The notes below the pieces were generated by a model. The model was not told where the DNA came from and searched no databases. It was given only the letters and a program-made list of their open reading frames with translations. A stretch of DNA of 64,000 nt from Neoceratodus forsteri. Taxonomy: Eukaryota > Chordata > Ceratodontiformes > Ceratodontidae. How positions within the stretch are numbered: position 1 is the first letter of the stretch; each line of letters begins with the position of its first letter. The DNA lies in assembly GCA_016271365.2 (NCBI GenBank), contig CM057456.1:1393903501-1393967500 (forward strand), given 5' to 3'. Made by a program: the position numbers and the translations under genes. This document shows positions 10,964-20,854 of the stretch, one piece after another.

Positions 10964-11790
10964 ATGTTTAGGGTGATCCCCAGGGAGCTGAACATGCTGA
11001 AAGTGTCCTCTAAAGCTGCCAGAAGCTGATCCCTTGTGGCAGCAGTCAGAAGCCAGTCGTCGAGGTAGGGATAAACAAAGTGTCCCTGCCTCCTTAGGGC
11101 TGCTGCCACCACTGCTAAGCACTTTGTGAACACGCATGGTGCCGAGAAAAGGCCGAAGGGCAAGGGCTGAAACTGTAAATGCCTTCCCTGAAAGAACCTC
11201 AGGAACCTCCTATGAGCTGGAAGCACCAGAATATGGAGGTAGGCATCTTGCATGTCCATGGAGCAAAGCTAGTCCCCTTGATGCAACGTGGGAAAAATGC
11301 CCGGCAAGGTGACCATCCTGAACCTCTTGTACTCTATGTAATTGTTCAAGAGACTCAGGTCCAGAATTGGGCACAGGCCCCCGTCTTCTTGGGAACCAAG
11401 AAGAAATGGCAGTAGAACCCTTACCCCCATTTTGGGGCTGGAACGGGTTCTATTGCCTTCTTGTCTAGCAGGGACTGTCCAGAATCGGGCACAGGCCCCC
11501 GTCTTCTTGGGAACCAAGCAGAAATGGGAGTAGAACCCTTTCCCCCACTGTGGGGCTGGAACAGGTTCTATTGTCTTCTTGTCTAGCAGGGACTGTACCT
11601 CCTACCAGATGAGCTCAGCATGGGAAGGGGAGTAGGTCGTTTGGACTGGGGGATTGTCTGGGGGGAATCTGCAGGAATTCCAGTGTGTGACCCCGCTCTA
11701 TCAAATGGAGGACCCACGCATCGGTAGTGATGATGGTCCACCTGTCAAGGTAAAGCGAGAACCGACCCCCTACTACTTCTGCCATGGACT
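10964..11790 (-). pseudogene. DIRS A reverse transcriptase, palm/finger region
   Basis: Minus strand: WTIITTDAWVLHLIERGHTL near 11740, a finger region disrupted by a tandem duplication, MDMQDAYLHILVLPAHRRFL near 11250, LPFGLFSAPCVFTKCLAVV near 11140 and the catalytic PYLDDWLLTA near 11050. The two aspartates of YLDD are intact, but at least three frames are needed to read the domain. Confidence 0.8.
11361..11596. repeat. 118-bp tandem duplication inside DIRS A RT
   Basis: CCAGAATTGGGCACAGGCCC at 11361 recurs at 11479 as CCAGAATCGGGCACAGGCCC. Both copies run to TCTAGCAGGGACTGT, giving two head-to-tail 118-bp units with a few differences. Because 118 is not a multiple of 3, the duplication shifts frame across the YFLVPKK-equivalent finger motif. 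Confidence 0.9.
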
Positions 11791-11939
11791 CGGCAAGAGG
11801 TGGGGGGTGTCGGGTAAAGAGTCAGGCGTGGGAGATCGGGGTGGGCAGAGAAACCTGGGAGGGTTTGGTGTTCTGAGGGAGCTTTATGGCGAAAGTTGCC
11901 TCTCTACTGCTGTCCTTTAGTCTTCTGCCTCCCCACCGG

Positions 11940-14110
11940 TGATGAAACTACCGACATCTGACAGGAGGCTGATCAGATCTGTACAACTGATGCACAGACT
12001 GGATGGCCTTACCCGAGTCCTGGAGGTCCGAGATAATTTTCTCAATGTCTGAACCGAAAAGCATGGACCCATGGAACGGGGCATCTATGATGGCATCCTG
12101 AAGGTCCTGTCTAAATCCAGAAACCTGTAGCCAAGAGTACTTCCACATGTAAACCCCTGTGGCGGCTGCCCTGGCTGCCGTGTCCGCCGAAGTGTTGGGT
12201 GACCTCAAGATGTGCTTCCCCATGTCCAGACCAGACTGGAGCATGTCCAGGAGCTCTGTTTTGTGATCAGAATCAGGCTGTCTTTTTGCAAGCTTGAAGG
12301 CCTTGTTCCAGAGAGATTTGTGGTACTGCACCATGTGCGGCAAAACACTGAGTGAACGAATGGTGCAGGTGGCCGATGAGTAGACCTTCCTGCTGAACTG
12401 ATCCAGACGTTTGGATTCTTTGTCCAGCAGCTGGGCGCTCATGTGACGGGGCTGTTTGGTCCTGCCGTGGGCAGCCTTCAGCATGACCAAGTCCGACTTG
12501 GGCTGTTCATCAAGGAACGGCTCATTCGTCGGGGTATGATACAGTCTGTTGCTTTCCTAGGTATAGTGGAGGCTGTCGAAGGGTGCTCCCAGGCTAGCCT
12601 GGTAGCATCCTGAAAGGGAGCTACCAAGGGTGGAATGACTAAAGGTTTGGGCTCATTCATACCCAAGAAATGAGCCAGCCTCTTTCTCTCTGGATCAAGA
12701 TCCTCAGTTTCCCACTGATTCAAAAATTGGATGTGACGCATCATGTCCAAGATTGTGGATCATTGGGGGGGGGCAAATCCCCCGGAGGGTCAGAGTGGCG
12801 AGGAGCAGAGGAAAACTCCCCTGAGGATCTGGAGGAGGCAGAAGAATTTGCGTTGGATGACCTCGAGGATGATCTGGAGCAGGAATGCTGGTGCCTCCTC
12901 CTGTAATGCCTGGAGGACGATCTCGAACGATGACTGTGCCATTCGGAAGACCTGTCGTTCGACTGAGCAGGAGATCTGTCCCTGGGGGGAGATGGCAGCC
13001 GCAGGGACCACTGCAGGGAGTCTATGGGGTTAGGCTGCGGTGTGGGAACCTGGGGTTCCTTGGGTAAGATGTCTTTCCTGACTGTCCCACCAGGAACTGA
13101 AAAGGTCCTTGACTTCGGTCAGAGAGACCATGGCTGGGGCCGATGGGCCTGGCATCTCAGACCTGTTGTCAGGCTTCTCAGATGGTGGACCTGATGGCTT
13201 GTCAGGAGCCGGTGTATGCTCTGTTGATTTAGGTTTTTCAGTGTCTGGTCCTGGGGTGGCGTCGGAGCTGATGGCAGGTCGACTGGCTGACTTGACATCT
13301 GACCGCCTGTCGTCAACATGTTGGAGGAGGCATCTCATTGGCCAGCAGCTGCACCCCTTCAGATGGTAACTTAGGGGGTGTGGGCAGCGGGAGAGACCCT
13401 GAAGGCGAAGATGTGAGGCTCGAGCGCCGTGAGTCTGACACCCGATGCTTCAGAGAGCTGGCATCAGGGTGAGACTCCAGTTCCAAATACTGCTTCCTGT
13501 TGGGTCCAACCAGACAATCCAATGAGGAGGAGGAAACCTTCATGTGGTGTGGGGCATCAGGGAGGCTGTTGCCCACCCCTTTAATAGCAGAAAACCTGGA
13601 CTTAGACCCAGAGGCTTAGCTGTAGGGTCTAAGACTAAGGGAGGGGGCCGAAGGCTCTTGCCCGGGGAAACACCACCTGACGTATGCACCAACAGCGGTG
13701 GTTTCAAGTCCGGCAACCTGGAGGAAAATTGGGTTGGTGGGGGGGGCAGAGTCCGACCTACCATGGGAGGAAGGACTGGAGCTGGCTGTTTTTCTCTATG
13801 GAGACTTGGATCGGGAGTCCGAGTGTGTCCTGTCTTTCTCTTGATGATGGTGTTTCCCACTGGACTTCTTCTCCTTAGGTTTGTGAGGAGTCCTTGACCC
13901 CAAAGAAGAAGGGGATCCTAGGCCTGACAGGGTCTTTTGCATGGTGGCCAGCTGCTGTTCTAGAAGGTAGGTCTTCAGCGTCTTCAGTTGATGGATGCGA
14001 GTTGAAACTTCGACAGTGCAGGCAGAAGTCAGCATTGTGGACAGGCCCCAGGCAGATGAGGCAGACCGAGGGACTGTCTTGGGCCAGGATTTGTTTCCCA
14101 CACACGCACT
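11940..14110 (-). pseudogene. DIRS A gag-like ORF, broken
   Basis: The N-terminus near 14105 holds a Cys/His cluster (CLICLGPVHNADFCLHC) also present in the other DIRS copies. A long Ser/Pro/Lys-rich linker follows (13860-12800). The C-terminal part (12490-11948) is an open 180-codon stretch with AAHGRTKQPRHMS, DKESKRLDQFSRKVYSSAT and MVQYHKSLWN, a block recurring in DIRS B, D, F and G. The protein is assumed to be the structural nucleic-acid-binding protein of the element. At least four frame changes separate the ends. Confidence 0.7.
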
Positions 14111-14234
14111 TGGATTTCAGTCGCTGACTGGAGGATGATGGAGAAGACGTGCACTGATTATGTGGTTAAACAATAACAAAACTTTGTAGAAAAAGTTGGC
14201 GAAAATGGCAGTCGACTATTAGCAGTAGGCATCC

Positions 14235-14435
14235 GTGGAGCTGATGTAAAAAGGTCGACGGCGGGAAAAGAAACTGGGGTGTGGCTAGGGACCGCCGCTT
14301 TTATACCACTGGTGGACGTTGGGGGCGGTCCCCGCTGGGAACTGCTAGCTAAGAATTTTTCCGTGGAGTCCTAGTGCCTGGCGGTATAGCCCTTATGGTG
14401 TAGCCTGCTGCAAGAGCTCCCAGTCGAAGTAAGAT
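14235..14435 (-). repeat. DIRS A 5' inverted terminus
   Basis: The inverted counterpart of 8160-8370: GAGCTCTTGCAGCAGGCTAC, the AGCTAGCAGT..CCAGCGGGGA block and a TATAAAAG motif all recur in opposite orientation. The outermost 40 bp differ between the two ends, as is usual for DIRS termini. Confidence 0.8.
14298..14305 (-). promoter_or_regulatory. TATA box of DIRS A 5' terminus
   Basis: TATAAAAG on the minus strand inside the 5' inverted repeat, about 190 bp before the gag start, in the right orientation to drive the element. Confidence 0.5.
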
Positions 14436-14718
14436 CTAGCTATTCCTGGGTACTCTCTTTTTAGGAGAGACTGGATGCAAGGCAGAGGAGGGGGCCATTT
14501 TGTACATAAAAGACAGCATAAATGGCACAAAAAGGGTGGGGACAGTATTGGTACAGTAAGAGACATATAAGGGGAAGGTTATTAGGGTGGGGGTAGTTAC
14601 AGGCCCCAGACAAGTGCCCATTTTAAGGCCCCTAAAGGTCCAAGTGTCCTCGCTGCTGCCCTCCATCTTCTGACTCATTTCCACCACTGCCACCTCCAGG
14701 GGATTGGGGCAGAAGATT
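14436..14718 (+). pseudogene. LINE endonuclease fragment, right half
   Basis: Reads LAIPGYSLFRRDW then, after a frameshift, GGGAILYIKDSINGTKRVGT, the strand after TETW in CR1/L2 endonucleases. It is contiguous in frame with 8050-8121 once DIRS A is removed. It is cut off at 14718 by the inserted L1-type element. Confidence 0.6.
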
Positions 14719-16461
14719 GTTTTTTTTTTTTTTTTACTTTATTTTTTCATTTTGCAGTGCATACAAAAGAAAATATTCCTTGATTCCGGGTATAGGAATA
14801 CTGTAGATACAAGAAATGCTATGATAGATAATACACAGCCCGTCTCTCTTAGTTACAGCAATGAGGGGACAAAATGCATCCATTAAAATATACAGATGGT
14901 AACCAAAATAGGCTATATGCAGCAGGACCACGGACATCCCTACCTAAAATAGTTTGTAGTAAGTCCAGAGAGTTCCTTCCTTTCAGAGAGGCCGTCATCC
15001 ATTGACATGGCCCATGGGTCCATGAAATAATAAAGATAGTGGAAATCGATCCCTTTTATCTGATTAGTAAAGACGCCCCTCAAAACTTGCTCACAGACAT
15101 TCCCTTTCAATATTTTAACTTTAATCTGTATGATATAAACATTTAACAATAAATGCTCCCAATGTTTTTAGTAACTTAAAACATTCACTTCCTCCCAAAA
15201 ACTACCACGAGGCGGTAGCTGAGCTCCTAGTAGCACTGAATGTAACTGTAATATATTTGCTTGTGTTAACAGGCATAGATGAAATGACCTGAGAAGGCTT
15301 TTAAACAAATTTTAAATCCGACTCTAAAAGGTATAACAATAATGTAACTTCCCAGCAATGACAAAAAAAAACCACAGTGCTTTATTACTAGGAACAGTTC
15401 AGTGCTAACTAGCCCTTATCTTTGAGCCCAAGAGTTCCAACATCAGGGTTCGCCATCTCCCTCATTCAAATGTCCAGCTTTGGCAGAATTCTCCCGAATC
15501 AGCTCCAGCCTATGACCTGTGTCTACTGGGTCATTATACAAGTAGGTTTTCCTGGCTTAGATAATTTTCAGCCTTGCCGGCATTTGTAAGGCATAGTTGA
15601 TCCCGAGTTCTCGAAGGCCCGCTCAAACAGAGTAAAATCCGTAGCACCTCATCCTGGTCGAATAGCTCAGGTCAGGGAAGCAATGTACTGTCGAGCCATC
15701 GGGAAGGGTAAGAGCCCCGGTTGTTTTAGCCCACTGCAAAATCATATGCTGCATATGTATTCCAGTGGTTACTGCTAAGACAGTCCTAGGGAGGTCAGGG
15801 TTGTTGGGCTTCCTTCATGGGGTAATGCGACAGGCCGGTATAATCTGGAGGTCGGCTCTCAGTTTTAATGCATCCTGGAGGAACTGGTGTAGATTGTCCA
15901 CCAAATTGGCTCCTTCAGGTAGACCCAAAAATCGGAGGTTGCAGGACCTTGCTCCATTCTCAAGAAACTCGAGCCTGGAGCCTAAGAGCTTATTTTCTTT
16001 AAGAACTCCATCAGTTGCTGTGGCTGTTTTTGTAACCGTTGAGCTAAGGATAGAGTGATTAGTCTCTAAAGTAGTGACTTTTGATTCCACAGTCATTAAT
16101 CTGATATTGTAAGTGTCCAATTTATTATCTAGTTGCTGCACGGCTTGAAGGATAGCATTTATTTTGGCCTCTAGGTCCCCGGGTCTCTCGTTGGACTGCG
16201 TACCAGTCGGAACTCCACTGGAGGATGGCGCAGGGCCTTTCCCTCAGCCTGAATCTTTAAACACTTAATTTTTAGTCCTTCCCATCATTTAGTCGGCAAA
16301 TGCTTGCTCCCCAAGAGGTTGTAGTACTTCTTTTCTTTAAATTTAAGTTTGGATTGAGGAGAAAGTTCAATAAAATAAGAATTTGTAGCTTTTATTATTA
16401 TACAAGTCTGGAGCTGCGTGAGAGGCATCTATTGCTGACAGCTGCTAGCCCCACCCCCAGG
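14719..16461 (-). mobile_element. ORF1-only L1-type element (HAL1-like)
   Basis: A 1.74-kb insertion on the minus strand. It starts with a G-rich 5' end (GGGGGTGGGGCTAGCAGC near 16461), carries one L1 ORF1, then about 720 bp of 3' UTR ending AATAAAG plus an A18 tail at about 14720-14737. There is no trace of ORF2 (endonuclease/RT). A weak target-site duplication is possible (CAGAAGATT left, CAGGAGATT right, one mismatch). The structure matches the HAL1 concept (ORF1 plus L1 3' end mobilised in trans). Confidence 0.65.
15441..16287 (-). pseudogene. L1 ORF1p-like protein, broken
   Basis: From an ATG near 16287. The coiled-coil region (QQLDNKLDTYNIRLMTVESK, then KENKLLGSRLEFLE) is followed by the RRM start CNLRFLGLPEGANLVDN. 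The C-terminal domain is VHCFPDLSYSTRMR, ALQMPARLK and KTYLYNDPVDTGHRLELI, ending near 15441. L1 ORF1p is a trimeric RNA-binding chaperone. Early in-frame stops (after GRTKN and DSG) and several later ones break it. Confidence 0.75.
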
Positions 16462-16479
16462 AGATTCCTGTTTTGACAA

Positions 16480-17020
16480 ATTTGTGAGAGATCATGTCAC
16501 ATGAGTGGTTCTTTCATATCTGTTGAGTGGGTCAAGCACTGACTGGAACACCTTTGGTATATACTCCTGGCCCTTGTCACTCCTGTTTACCACAGTCTGT
16601 ACTTTCCTGGACTAACAGCCATTCAGCCTGTGCCCATGAAGAAAAACAAAAACATATTTCTATTGAAGATATTTCCTGGTTCCAAAAAAGTCAGGCAATC
16701 TACACCCTGTCCTGAACCTTAGCAGCCTGAACAAATACATTTCATGTAAAAGTTTTGCATGGCCACTATTCAGTCCCTCCTCACTCTGTGCGTGGGGGTG
16801 GGGGGGATAGGCTACATGGTCTGGACATGCAGGATGCATACCTGATTTGGTTTAGCCATTGATAATACCTGTACTATACCTGTGCTTTCTTTAGGAGGGC
16901 TAGCCCTACCAATTTAATTTTTTTCCCTTTGGCTAGTCCTTGGCACTGCTGGTCTTCGCTGAGATGGCTGTAGCCTTAAGCCTTGTGTCCCTTACTTGTA
17001 TGATTGGCTATCTAGGAAAG
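16480..17020 (+). pseudogene. Decayed DIRS-type reverse transcriptase
   Basis: Shifting plus-strand frames show AIQPVPMKKNK near 16620, FLVPKKSGNLHPVLNLSSLN near 16670-16735, LDMQDAYL near 16822 and a degraded PFGL block near 16930. Order and wording match the DIRS RT finger-palm region (for example FFLVPKKTGDLHLILDLSDL in DIRS B). No termini remain. This copy is much more diverged than DIRS A-J, so it is an older insertion. Confidence 0.65.
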
Positions 17021-17028
17021 AACTACAG

Positions 17029-17372
17029 ACTTTTTTTTAATATAGCTTTTTGTAGGCTTTTCTGCCACATTCCCCCCCCCCCCCGAGCCCTGGCACACGG
17101 GTTCATGTGCATGTGAAGGTGGGCATGCAACACCGAAGCCAGCTTAGCCCCTTCCACCCACCCATACTGCCGTTCCTGCCTACCTGTGTTATCCTACCGG
17201 ACCTCCACCCAGTGGGGATGGGACAATGGGAGGGGCGACAGCCCACCCCACCACCCCTGGGAGAGAGAGTCCGAAGGCTCGCTCAGTCCTTCTCCTCCCC
17301 CCCGGGTTCATGGCGTAGCACAAGGTAAGGCCTCCAGTGCCTCAGTCCTCAGCACCACTGGGCTGGCAAGCT
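17029..17372 (-). mobile_element. SINE-like element, copy 1
   Basis: About 344 bp between CTACAG target-site copies (17023-17028 and 17373-17378). On the minus strand it starts GCCAGCCCAGTGGTGCTGAG, resembling a tRNA A box, and ends in a T/A-rich tail with A8. It shares the head, GGCACTGGAGGCCTTACC and GGTGGAGGTCCGGTAG-type blocks with copies at 37990 and 49734. No coding capacity. See the finding on this family. Confidence 0.65.
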
Positions 17373-17396
17373 CTACAGTTTCTGTATGTAACATCT

Positions 17397-17597
17397 ATTC
17401 AACACAATATTCAGGAGCCCTGAAAATTCAATTATTTCAACTTCTAAAGTTAATTTCAAAGATCTTTTTATTGTTCCCCTACGTTTCACTCCAGAAGAGC
17501 TTGTTCACGGGGTTGTCTATTTTTTAATGCAGTAAACATATATCAGTATTTTAACATATGTAATTTCATTATGTCTTGTTTTCAAACATCAAGAAGT
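17397..17597 (-). repeat. PLE left arm, terminal segment
   Basis: The inverted copy of 28038-28162 plus 34193-34272. CTATTCAACACAATATTCAG at the outer edge matches the complement at 34272. It ends at CATCAAGAAGT where the LINE inserted. This copy lacks the DIRS insertion and so shows the empty site of DIRS B. Confidence 0.85.
17476..17512 (-). ncRNA. Degenerate hammerhead-ribozyme-like motif, left PLE end
   Basis: The minus strand carries CCCGTGAACAAGCTC, TTCTG and GAGTGAAACGTAGGGG. This resembles a hammerhead core: a CUGAUGA-like block (here GUGAACA, three changes), a short stem II GCUC/GAGU and GAAAC. PLEs commonly carry hammerheads near their ends. The altered core argues against activity. 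Confidence 0.35.
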
Positions 17598-17599
17598 CT

Positions 17600-17908
17600 C
17601 AGACACAATAGAAGATACCATCAGGACCCACGCAGTCGCTGAAACTCTCAAAGCAAAAATAATAATCTTAGAAGTATTACCAGTACCCAGAGCGAGCAAA
17701 GGTACAGCACTCAAAATTAAGCAATATAATAATTGGCTGAGAAAATGGTGTTGTGAAAATAATGTCAAGTGTGTAATTATGAAGAATATATTGATAGACC
17801 AGAACTTTATAGCCAGGATGGCTTACATTTAAATAAAAAGGGGACAAGAAAATTGAGATATAGATTTTATGAAGCAGTCTCAAAAAACCTGTAGACAAGG
17901 GGTGTCGG
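17600..17908 (+). pseudogene. LINE ORF1 C-terminus, esterase-like
   Basis: Near 17790-17875 the reading is IDRPELYSQDGLHLNKKGTR followed by KLRYRFYEAVSKNL and a stop. DGLHLN is the catalytic D-x-x-H block of the SGNH/GDSL-like esterase found in ORF1 of many CR1-clade elements. The nucleophile Ser block is not present because the element is 5' truncated. Confidence 0.55.
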
Positions 17909-17989
17909 GATGGGCATGGATCTCGAAGCAGATTGATAACTTCAACATCTAGGAAATACAAGAGAAGAAAGGATTGGATGACTTGCTTA

Positions 17990-18860
17990 TTATTGAATGC
18001 AGCAAGTTTGAATTCCATTAAAATGCTGACCTGGAGTGTATTTTGATAGAGAGCAAGATAGATTTTGCTGCAATCACAGAGACCTGGTGGTCTCATAAAG
18101 ATACCTACAATACTTATATAAAGGGGTATGTGACAGAGCCCTGAAAAAGGAGGGTGGGGGTAGCAATATTTGTTAAAGAAGGTATAGAATGTAAGCAGGT
18201 GGATACAAATCATACATCAAACCCATGTGATGCACTATGGGTAGATCTCTATTCAGTAGTAAACAGTTGAGATTGGGAGTAGTATATAGACCACCTGATA
18301 TTGACAGCTTGGGCAATAATGAGATGATCCGTACCACTGAAAAATATATATCTAATAAAGATGTTTTGTTGATGGGTGACTTTAATGCCCCTGGCATCGA
18401 ATGGAACCAAGGTACAGTTAAAAATGGTCAGGAGCAGGAATTACTAAATTTATGTTATGAGAATGGGTTGACATAATTGGTAGATGGCCCTACCATGTTA
18501 ACCAATTTACTGGATTTGGTATTAACAAATAATGCTAACAGTGTGAATGCACTAGAAATTAAGGAACCATTAATCTTTTCTGATCACAACACTATTTTTT
18601 TTAAGTACTGTAATTTACCAGTTAAATTAACTTGCGGGACTGAAGTTAGGGATTACCAAAAAGCTGATTTTGACAAAATAAGATATAAATTGAATAACTG
18701 GAATTGGAATTCTGATGATGACACACTGGAAACATTATGGTTAAAAATTAAGGAGTCTATTTTAACACTTGAAAATGACCTTGTTCCTTTAAAAAATATT
18801 ATAATAAACAGGGGAGAGTTCCCATCTGGTATACAGATAAAATACATAAAGTATTAGGAA
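17990..18860 (+). pseudogene. LINE ORF2 endonuclease domain
   Basis: AITETWWSHKDTY near 18073, VGVAIFVKEGIECKQ near 18150, GVVYRPPDIDSLGNN near 18275, LLMGDFNAPGIEW near 18370, LLDLVLTNNANSVNALEIKE near 18510 and the terminal catalytic FSDHNTIFFKY near 18580. The metal and catalytic residues of GDFN and SDH are intact. One stop lies between GLT and LVDGP (18474-18476), with others upstream of 18240. Confidence 0.8.
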
Positions 18861-18869
18861 AAAACAAAC

Positions 18870-20762
18870 ATATCGAGCCATGAAGAGGGAAAATAGCCCA
18901 TATAATATATATGCTTACAAAAATCAGTAAAGAAATACAAAAAGGGCAATAAGGAAACAAAAAACAGCTCTTGAATTAAAATTTGCACATACAAGGGACA
19001 ATAGCAAAACATTTTTCACCTATATTAACAACAGAGCCAATAATAGAGAGGTGGGCCCTATTAAAACACAAGATGAAGAGATAAGGGACCCACAACAAAT
19101 GGCTAAGGCTTTTAATAAATACTTCTGTAGTGTGTATCATAAGACAACTCCATCTGTATTGTGTCAGGATCCTACAAGTACAGTCACTCACTACCCTACT
19201 ATAATGTCAAAAAGTGAAATAACAGGTTGGTTGAACAAACTTGATATTTCTAAATCTGCAGGACCTGATAAACTCCATCCGAAAATACTGAAAGAAATAA
19301 AGGTCTGCCTAGTTGAACCCTTGTATAAACTATTCTCCATGTCCTTGATATCTGGGGAGGTTCCTAGGGCCGAGGTGGTACTAATTTATAAAAAGGGGGA
19401 CAGGTCTGATTTGGGGAATTATAGGCCGATAAGCCTTTCCTTAATTTTGGGAAAGATTTTTGAGTCCTTATTAAAGGAAAGGTTGGAAAAGGATCTAGAA
19501 AACAAAAATATAGTAGATACTACCCAACATGGATTAAAAAAAAATAGATCATGTCTGACAAACTTACTTACATTCTATAACAGGGTCAGTGATATGTTAG
19601 ACAACAATAATCCAGTGGACATTGTCTATTTGGACTATCAGAAAGCATTTGATAAGGTCCAACATTCACTTTTGATAAATAAAATGATGGAATTAGGTAT
19701 TAATAAATATATTGTCAATTGAGTGAAGAACTGGTTACATAATAGAACCCAGAAAGTTAGATTGAGAAGTTACCTTTCTGAACAGAGATCAGTCGGCAGT
19801 GGGGTGCCCCAGGGATCTGTCCTGGGGCCAGTTTTGTTCAATCTATTTGTTTCTGACATGAATAAAACACTGAAGAATTATTGTGTTAAATTTGCTGATG
19901 ATTCAAAATTGTGTGCCTATGTAGGGAATGTGCAAAAGATGTCTGGACTGCAGCATGACTTGACACAATTGTAGAGATGGGCGGATAAAAATGAAATGCC
20001 ATTTAATGTAAATAAATGCGTCATCCTGCATCTAGGGGCTAAGAATACACAGGAGAAATATTATCTTAATCACGTTTTAAAATCAGTCACCCAAGAAAAG
20101 GATCTGGGTATTCTAATTGTACCCAATAGCTCTGTATGAAGTCCGAACCATCCATTTATTCTCCTGATATAAAATGGCCACCCAGGGTATAATGAGTTAA
20201 TAAGGACTTTACCTTCTCAGTCCATTGTAAAGAAATGGTAAACAAAACAAATAGAATTATTAGTATGATCCAGAGATCATTTGTATCAAGACATAGAGAA
20301 TGTATTATGCCTTTGTATAGAGCATTGGTACAACCACATTTGGATTATTGTAGTCCCCTGTGGACTCCCTATTAGAGGAAAGAGGCAAATGCCAGTGAGA
20401 GAGTTCAGCGAAGAGCGACTGGGATGATTAGAGGAATGTCTGGTGTGCCATATGAAAATAGACTGCAGTACTTGAATTTGTATAGCTTAGAGAAGAGATG
20501 ATTGAGAGGGGACCTGCTTTACATGTTTAGAATTTCTAAAGATGCAGGGATGCTGGAAGAACTGGGTATATGTTACTCAGTTCATAATTTCAATCTTAGG
20601 AGTCATAATAAACAAATTAAATTGACATATCCACATAACAACAAGAGTAGGCATTTTTTCAGTCATAGAATTGTCGGTGTATGGAATAAACTTCCCTCTG
20701 AGATTGTGAATTCTGAGATCATTGGTGCCTTTAAAAGTAAACTTGACGAGTATCTACTATAA
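18870..20762 (+). pseudogene. LINE ORF2 reverse transcriptase and C-terminus
   Basis: Long open stretches: 19051-19722 (fingers KSAGPDKLHPKIL, IYKKGDRSDLGNYRPISL, DTTQHGLKKNRSCLTNLL, DIVYLDYQKAFDKV) and 19723-19974 (GVPQGSVLGPVLFNLFVSDM, catalytic KFADDSKLCAY), then the thumb and C-terminal block ending VNSEIIGAFKSKLDEYLL at 20762. A single TGA separates the first two stretches. The catalytic AFD and FADD aspartates are present. More stops and frameshifts occur at 19972-20500, so the protein is broken though only recently. Confidence 0.85.
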
Positions 20763-20854
20763 GGGCAGGGAAATCAACCCCTTGACTAGGGGAGTCAGAC
20801 ACAATAGGCCATGAAGTCGTCTGCCTGACTTAATGTCTAAGTATAGTTCCAAGT

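Larger units (their letters stand above)
8122..14435 (-). mobile_element. DIRS A: near-complete DIRS retrotransposon
   Basis: About 6.3 kb with both termini. The 3' end (low coordinates) starts AGTACAGTTACG and the 5' end closes with ...GTAAGAT on the plus strand. The order on the minus strand is gag-like, RT (YLDDWL present), RNase H, and tyrosine recombinase missing its middle. There is no integrase or aspartic protease, as expected for DIRS. It carries a 118-bp tandem duplication in RT and a LINE insertion at about 10202-10963. There is no target-site duplication: the host LINE frame reads across the site. Frames are broken throughout, so it is inactive. Confidence 0.9.
17598..20854 (+). 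mobile_element. CR1/L2-type LINE inserted in the PLE left arm
   Basis: A 5'-truncated non-LTR retrotransposon of about 3.26 kb carrying the end of ORF1 and most of ORF2. The PLE reads continuously on either side (CATCAAGAAGT before, AAGTGTTGTTTAATTG after; the right arm has the uninterrupted site at 28038-28062), so both boundaries are defined and the duplication is AAGT or slightly longer. The 3' UTR is only about 90 bp. Stops and frameshifts are few, making it one of the better-preserved LINEs here. Confidence 0.88.

Noticed and set aside
16822..16850. LDMQDAYL motif as a Gypsy-type RT
   Set aside because: The preceding FLVPKKSGNLHPVLNLSS order and wording match the DIRS copies in this window better, and no Gypsy protease, integrase or LTR is nearby.
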